Positions 7,532 through 10,840 of a DNA stretch of 10,840 nt are shown in pieces (the first letter of the stretch is position 1; each line of letters opens with the position of its first letter). The notes below the pieces were generated by a model that was not told the DNA's origin, did no database searches, and saw only the letters and a program-made list of their open reading frames with translations. The stretch spans positions 1 through 10,840 of the forward strand of contig DATDVD010000073.1 of the NCBI GenBank assembly GCA_035290065.1, written 5' to 3'. This DNA comes from DATDVD01 sp035290065. GTDB lineage: Bacteria; Pseudomonadota; Gammaproteobacteria; Coxiellales; Coxiellaceae. Position numbers and translations under genes: made by a program.

Positions 7532-9048
7532 GTGAATGATCCTAATGCCTGTTGGTAACGAGTAATCATTTTTAACATGGACCAGTGAAAGGTATACGAG
7601 ATTAACCCTAGCTGAAATTTATAAACCCTGCTAATAACAGGCTTTAACTTGAGGGGGACATGCAATCTTCTTAATTTTGGATTGGTAAAGGAATTGAGCC
7701 GAACATTCATGTTATAGAGGGCTCTAGTCCAATGATGTTTTCTTTCCAACCAGGGATAATTCGAAGGGGGTAATTGATGATAGAATTGCATAAAATCCTG
7801 ATAACTTTCAGGCTTCATTCGTTCTTTGAGGCCTTCGCCTGCATAAGCAATAGTAACTGCTCTTTTTTCTTGAGCATACCACTCTCGCGGAATACCAGCT
7901 TCATCTAAAATACGTCGGGGAATGGGCCTATCATCTATCAAGCCTAATACCCAGGGCCTCATTTCTCTAGATTTAGAAATGGCTTGAATATCCGGGTAAT
8001 TTACAGCTCCTAAAGCAGGAAGTGGGAAATGAATAAATCCAACTCGCAATCGGAATTCTTCCAAATCCATCGCGCTGGGATCACTACGACGAATGCAACG
8101 TCTTGTTCCCTTTTTAAAACCCCAAACATTATCGCCATTATAACCGGTAACTAAAATTTTATGATTTAATAAACTAGCCATCGGCGAGAAAATAACATCT
8201 TCACCTTCTGTGCCTAACGAAAAAAATTCAATCTCTGGCATGCCAGGTGAAGATAAATAATCTAAGCGATGGTATTTATGTACGGTATAACCCAAATGTT
8301 TGCCAATATTCTCTCCACTGTCATTATCTGAAAATTGATATTTTCTTGCATCAACGAAAGTGATGGCTTCCTTGCATCCAAAATTTCGCATGATAGCGGA
8401 ACACATGGGCGAATCATAACCCGAGGAAATAGTGCTAATAGGCCGATAGTGTTGAGATCGTTTAGTTGCTAAGGCATTGGATAACAGATTTTGAATCGTA
8501 TTGTTTAAAAATCCCCTATATTCTTCAAAATTATGGAATCGTTGAACAGGATTCTTGGCTAATTTTTTAACATTCAACTGACAGTCCACTTCAATATTGC
8601 AATAATAATGGCAGTCAACAGATCCCTTGGATACAGGAATGGAGTCAGTATAATTATCAAATCCTTTAATAATACTCATGGTATCAATAGAATAATAAGG
8701 ATAATCCAATAAAATAGTATTTCCAGAAAGGGCTAACAAAAAGGCTAGGGAATTAGAAGCATAAAACGTATCGTTATTTTTATAGGTGCATATTTTTTGA
8801 AACGTATGGGTCGGCGTACAAATTCTTGCTGTATGGTTTATTATTTTTCCACCGGATCCTAGAAATGAAACGGAAGTATCAAACGTTTTTTTCTCTATAG
8901 AGCCATCCCATATACCCTCATAAAAATAATCGCTGCCTACTTGTACATCTGATCCATGATATAAATCAGCCCTCTCATGATTTTTTTTAATTCTCAAACA
9001 CCAGGCTAATTTAGGTAACTCATCCAACTGAATGGCATTTAATTGCAT
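7486..9048 (-). CDS. Asparagine-synthase-like protein lacking the glutaminase cysteine; possible glycan amidase-type ligase
   Basis: The protein has 520 residues. Residues 204-217 (ISTISSGYDSPM...) form a PP-loop-like ATP site, SSGYDS in place of SGGxDS. VTGYNGDNVWG at 300-310 matches in position and pattern the LSGDGADELFGG motif of asparagine synthases, keeping Asp306. A QEKRAVT segment near 393-399 may correspond to the later KKRGF motif. Upstream, KICTYKNNDTFYASNSLAFLLAL (about 85-107) looks like a relic of the glutaminase domain. However, the protein starts MQLN, has no Cys2, and an in-frame TAA at 9063-9061 rules out an upstream start that would supply one. It probably activates a substrate with ATP but must get its nitrogen or nucleophile elsewhere. 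A role in modifying uronic acids or glycan units is suggested only by context. It is last in the right-hand block, overlaps the wbpL-like stop by 10 bp and has a strong AAGGAG. Its bases look AT-rich. Confidence 0.75.
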   Translation of the reverse strand: MQLNAIQLDELPKLAWCLRIKKNHERADLYHGSDVQVGSDYFYEGIWDGSIEKKTFDTSVSFLGSGGKIINHTARICTPTHTFQKICTYKNNDTFYASNSLAFLLALSGNTILLDYPYYSIDTMSIIKGFDNYTDSIPVSKGSVDCHYYCNIEVDCQLNVKKLAKNPVQRFHNFEEYRGFLNNTIQNLLSNALATKRSQHYRPISTISSGYDSPMCSAIMRNFGCKEAITFVDARKYQFSDNDSGENIGKHLGYTVHKYHRLDYLSSPGMPEIEFFSLGTEGEDVIFSPMASLLNHKILVTGYNGDNVWGFKKGTRRCIRRSDPSAMDLEEFRLRVGFIHFPLPALGAVNYPDIQAISKSREMRPWVLGLIDDRPIPRRILDEAGIPREWYAQEKRAVTIAYAGEGLKERMKPESYQDFMQFYHQLPPSNYPWLERKHHWTRALYNMNVRLNSFTNPKLRRLHVPLKLKPVISRVYKFQLGLISYTFHWSMLKMITRYQQALGSFTHLTSDFSLIANNEA

Positions 9049-10046
9049 ACAACTAACTCCTTAGGTTCGAACATCATAGGGGATTTTTTTTCCACCCATA
9101 CGTACACTAAAACAAGCAACAAAAATTCAATGGCAATTGATAGTAGAAGGGGCAAGTAATGATGATAGGTTAAAAATACCAACGATGTAATAATCGTGTT
9201 GATTAAAATAATCCATCCCAATATCTTTAAATGGCTCCATCCACAATTTTGCATTCTTTGATACGCATGTTGTCGATGGGCTTTATACCAGCATTCTTTA
9301 GCCAAAATTCGTCGTAGTAATGTGACAGTAGCATCAAATAGGAAAGCACCGTATAGCATAAAAAAGTAAATAATAGGAACCTCAAAATGGCTCTGCAAAA
9401 GAAGGGCAAATGCTGCTATTAAGAAACCTAAACAGCTACTGCCTATATCTCCCATAAATACACGTGCTTTGGGCCAATTCCACCACAAAAATCCCAGGAT
9501 CACCGTAGCTAATGATGAACATAAAATAGCGATAGAAATAGCATGATACTCAACGGCTAAAAAAGACAAAGGCAACAATAGAAAAAGTGCTTCTACCGAG
9601 GCAATGCCATCAATACCATCCATAAAATTGAATAAATTGGTAGACCATAATAGAGATAGAACGGCCAGGCAAGATCCCGCTACAATACCAACATTTACAT
9701 GTGTAAAAATCAGATGATAATCAGAAATCCCACCTATCAAAAAAATAAATAGCAAGGAAGCGCCTATTTGAAAAAGAAATCGAATTTTTCTGCCTAAACC
9801 AAATGCATCGTCTAAAAAACCTAATAAAGCCACGATAAGCCCAGAAAAGAAAATAGGCCAATTCAATTGGGATACAGCCAGGTATATTAACCAGAGTAAC
9901 ATAAACACCATCCCCCCTCCTCGGGGTGTATTTTGCACATGCGAGGAACGATGATTAGGAATATCCACAAAACCTAATCGGGGAGAAAAAGAATAATAGA
10001 ATCGAGTTAAAATTAAAGAGGATAAAAAGAGGAAAAGGTATATCAT
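9039..10046 (-). CDS. wbpL: WbpL/WecA-type undecaprenyl-phosphate HexNAc-1-phosphate transferase
   Basis: The protein has 335 residues, is very hydrophobic and has about ten membrane segments. It carries the polyprenyl-phosphate HexNAc-1-P transferase (GT4/MraY/WecA) motifs in order: VDIPNHRSSH and TPRGGG (27-45), the Mg-binding LDD at 78-80, NLFNFMDGIDG at 137-147, the GDIGS motif at 199-203 and the cytoplasmic HRQHAYQR loop at 257-264. These enzymes start O-unit synthesis by moving a sugar phosphate from a UDP-sugar to undecaprenyl phosphate. The short length and the HRSSH/TPRGGG form match WbpL and relatives, which use UDP-FucNAc, UDP-QuiNAc or UDP-GlcNAc. Together with the WbpM-type dehydratase this makes a 6-deoxy-HexNAc first sugar plausible, though not shown. 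The ATG follows the GT4 stop by 3 bp with GGTGAG 7 bases upstream. It overlaps the next gene by 10 bp. Confidence 0.9.
   Translation of the reverse strand: MIYLFLFLSSLILTRFYYSFSPRLGFVDIPNHRSSHVQNTPRGGGMVFMLLWLIYLAVSQLNWPIFFSGLIVALLGFLDDAFGLGRKIRFLFQIGASLLFIFLIGGISDYHLIFTHVNVGIVAGSCLAVLSLLWSTNLFNFMDGIDGIASVEALFLLLPLSFLAVEYHAISIAILCSSLATVILGFLWWNWPKARVFMGDIGSSCLGFLIAAFALLLQSHFEVPIIYFFMLYGAFLFDATVTLLRRILAKECWYKAHRQHAYQRMQNCGWSHLKILGWIILINTIITSLVFLTYHHYLPLLLSIAIEFLLLVLVYVWVEKKSPMMFEPKELVVCN
9057..9062 (-). promoter_or_regulatory. Strong ribosome binding site of the asparagine-synthase-like gene
   Basis: AAGGAG on the minus strand, 8 bases upstream of the ATG at 9048-9046. It lies within the last codons of the upstream transferase gene and confirms the start, together with the in-frame TAA at 9063-9061. 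Confidence 0.7.
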
Positions 10047-10049
10047 AGA

Positions 10050-10840
10050 CTATCTCACCAGCTCCTCATAAGCTTCTAAAATAGTTTGATTAACGACGTT
10101 GATATCATACTCTTTTTCCACGCGCTGACGGGAGGCTTTTCCCATGGAATCGATTTTTTCAGGCTGGATAAAAAAAGACTGAAGCGCCTCGGCTAATGCA
10201 CGAAAATCCTTAGGAGGTACTAAATGGCCATTCACACCTTCTTGCACAATGGCATTACAACCCGGTGTTTGAGTAGTAACAATAGGTCTTCCAACAGCAG
10301 CTGCCTCAATCAATACTTTTGGTATGCCCTCTCCATAACAAGTGGGTAAACAAACAACATGAGCACACTGGAAAAGCGGTAACATATTCGCATAAAAACC
10401 GAGATATTCAATACAACCTTCTTGGTCCCATTGGTGAATTTGTTGAGGAGAAATAGCCTCTGGATTTTCATAATCTATCTTACCGGCTAATAAGAACTGA
10501 GCATTGAATTTATTTTTCAGCAACCGAGCTGCTTCAACATATTCTCCCACCCCTTTCGACCATAGCAAACGGCAAGCCAACAATACCACAAAGGGGGGAG
10601 AAGGCGGTATAGGATAGGGCCTAAATTTTTCCATATCAACGCCCGATCCTTTGATTAACACGGTTTGAGAAGGCATTAATAGACGCTGTTTTATAAAATA
10701 TTCTTTATCTTCATTGTTTTGTATAAGCACTTTGCTATTGGGATGAGAAAAAGAAAAACGGAGCAAAAAATTAAAAAACAGCCTCAGCAATTGATACAAT
10801 TTTTTTTGAGAAGAATAAAGATGGCCACGGCCCGTAATTG
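10050..10840 (-). CDS. Family 4 glycosyltransferase, C-terminal part (5' end beyond right edge)
   Basis: The frame stays open from the TAG at 10052-10050 to the right edge, giving about 263 residues without the start. The first visible residues, ITGRGHLYSSQKK, match the end of the N-terminal domain of PglA/WbpT-like transferases, so the TTG at 10799-10797 is an internal Leu, not the start. Visible GT-B features are a linker with KGSGVDMEKF, the C-terminal Rossmann strand VVLLACRLLWSKGVGEYVEA, LAGKID, VVCLPTCYGEGIPKVLIEAAA with the E-x7-E motif (Glu of GEG to Glu of LIE) and GRPIVTT, followed by GVNGHLVPPKD. Retaining enzymes of this family add hexose or HexNAc to undecaprenyl-diphosphate-linked sugars at the cytoplasmic membrane face. 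It is the most upstream visible gene of the right block, 3 bp from the wbpL-like gene. Donor and linkage are unknown. Confidence 0.87.
   Translation of the reverse strand, partial: ITGRGHLYSSQKKLYQLLRLFFNFLLRFSFSHPNSKVLIQNNEDKEYFIKQRLLMPSQTVLIKGSGVDMEKFRPYPIPPSPPFVVLLACRLLWSKGVGEYVEAARLLKNKFNAQFLLAGKIDYENPEAISPQQIHQWDQEGCIEYLGFYANMLPLFQCAHVVCLPTCYGEGIPKVLIEAAAVGRPIVTTQTPGCNAIVQEGVNGHLVPPKDFRALAEALQSFFIQPEKIDSMGKASRQRVEKEYDINVVNQTILEAYEELVR

Noticed and set aside
7520..7600. Search for an intrinsic terminator for the tviB-epimerase transcript
   Set aside because: No GC-rich stem followed by a T-run was found just beyond the epimerase stop; termination may occur inside the opposing gene or be Rho-dependent.
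10797..10799. TTG as the start of the GT4 gene
   Set aside because: The frame remains open to the window edge and the upstream residues match the family, so this TTG is an internal leucine codon.
1..10840. Search for CRISPR arrays, tRNA/rRNA genes, transposases and terminal inverted repeats
   Set aside because: The window is almost completely filled with conserved coding sequence and no such structures were seen.

Overview
The window is a dense surface-polysaccharide (O-antigen or capsule type) biosynthesis locus of a Gram-negative bacterium. Nine genes are visible, seven of them complete. Every complete protein, and both partial ones, belongs to nucleotide-sugar synthesis, glycan assembly or amidotransferase chemistry. 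The gene set (WbpM-type dehydratase, WbpL-type initiating transferase, TviB/WbpO-type dehydrogenase, asparagine-synthase-like amidotransferase) resembles Pseudomonas aeruginosa-type Wbp clusters, so a gammaproteobacterium is the best guess. The moderate-to-low GC by eye would also fit Legionellales-like lineages. That taxonomic call is inference only. There are no RNA genes, insertion sequences, CRISPR arrays or non-coding stretches longer than about 85 bases.

Layout. (1) Left block, minus strand, transcribed right to left from about 5150: asnB (glutamine-dependent asparagine synthase type), a DPM1-like family 2 glycosyltransferase, a WbpM/CapD-type membrane nucleotide-sugar dehydratase, and ugd (UDP-glucose 6-dehydrogenase), which runs off the left edge. 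These genes overlap or lie close together (29-bp overlap, 83-bp gap, ATGA stop/start overlap). (2) Central pair, plus strand, 5197-7531: a TviB-type UDP-N-acetylhexosamine dehydrogenase and a UDP-glucuronate-4-epimerase-like SDR, one base apart. They diverge from asnB across a 69-bp promoter region. (3) Right block, minus strand, entering from the right edge: a family 4 glycosyltransferase (5' end outside the window), a WbpL/WecA-type polyprenyl-phosphate sugar-1-phosphate transferase, and an unusual asparagine-synthase-like protein. The last gene overlaps the end of the plus-strand epimerase tail to tail by 46 bp.

How the genes may work together (inference). The WbpL-type enzyme would load the first sugar phosphate onto undecaprenyl phosphate at the inner membrane, and the GT4 and GT2 enzymes would add or supply further sugars. 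WbpM makes a 4-keto-6-deoxy-HexNAc precursor. Ugd, TviB and the epimerase make uronic acids (UDP-GlcA/GalA, UDP-GlcNAcA/GalNAcA). Two asparagine-synthase-fold proteins in the same cluster suggest that some uronic acids are converted to amides. The most unusual gene is the 520-residue protein at 7486-9048. It keeps a PP-loop-like ATP site but lacks the N-terminal glutaminase cysteine. The right-hand block also looks more AT-rich than the left, suggesting a mosaic locus.
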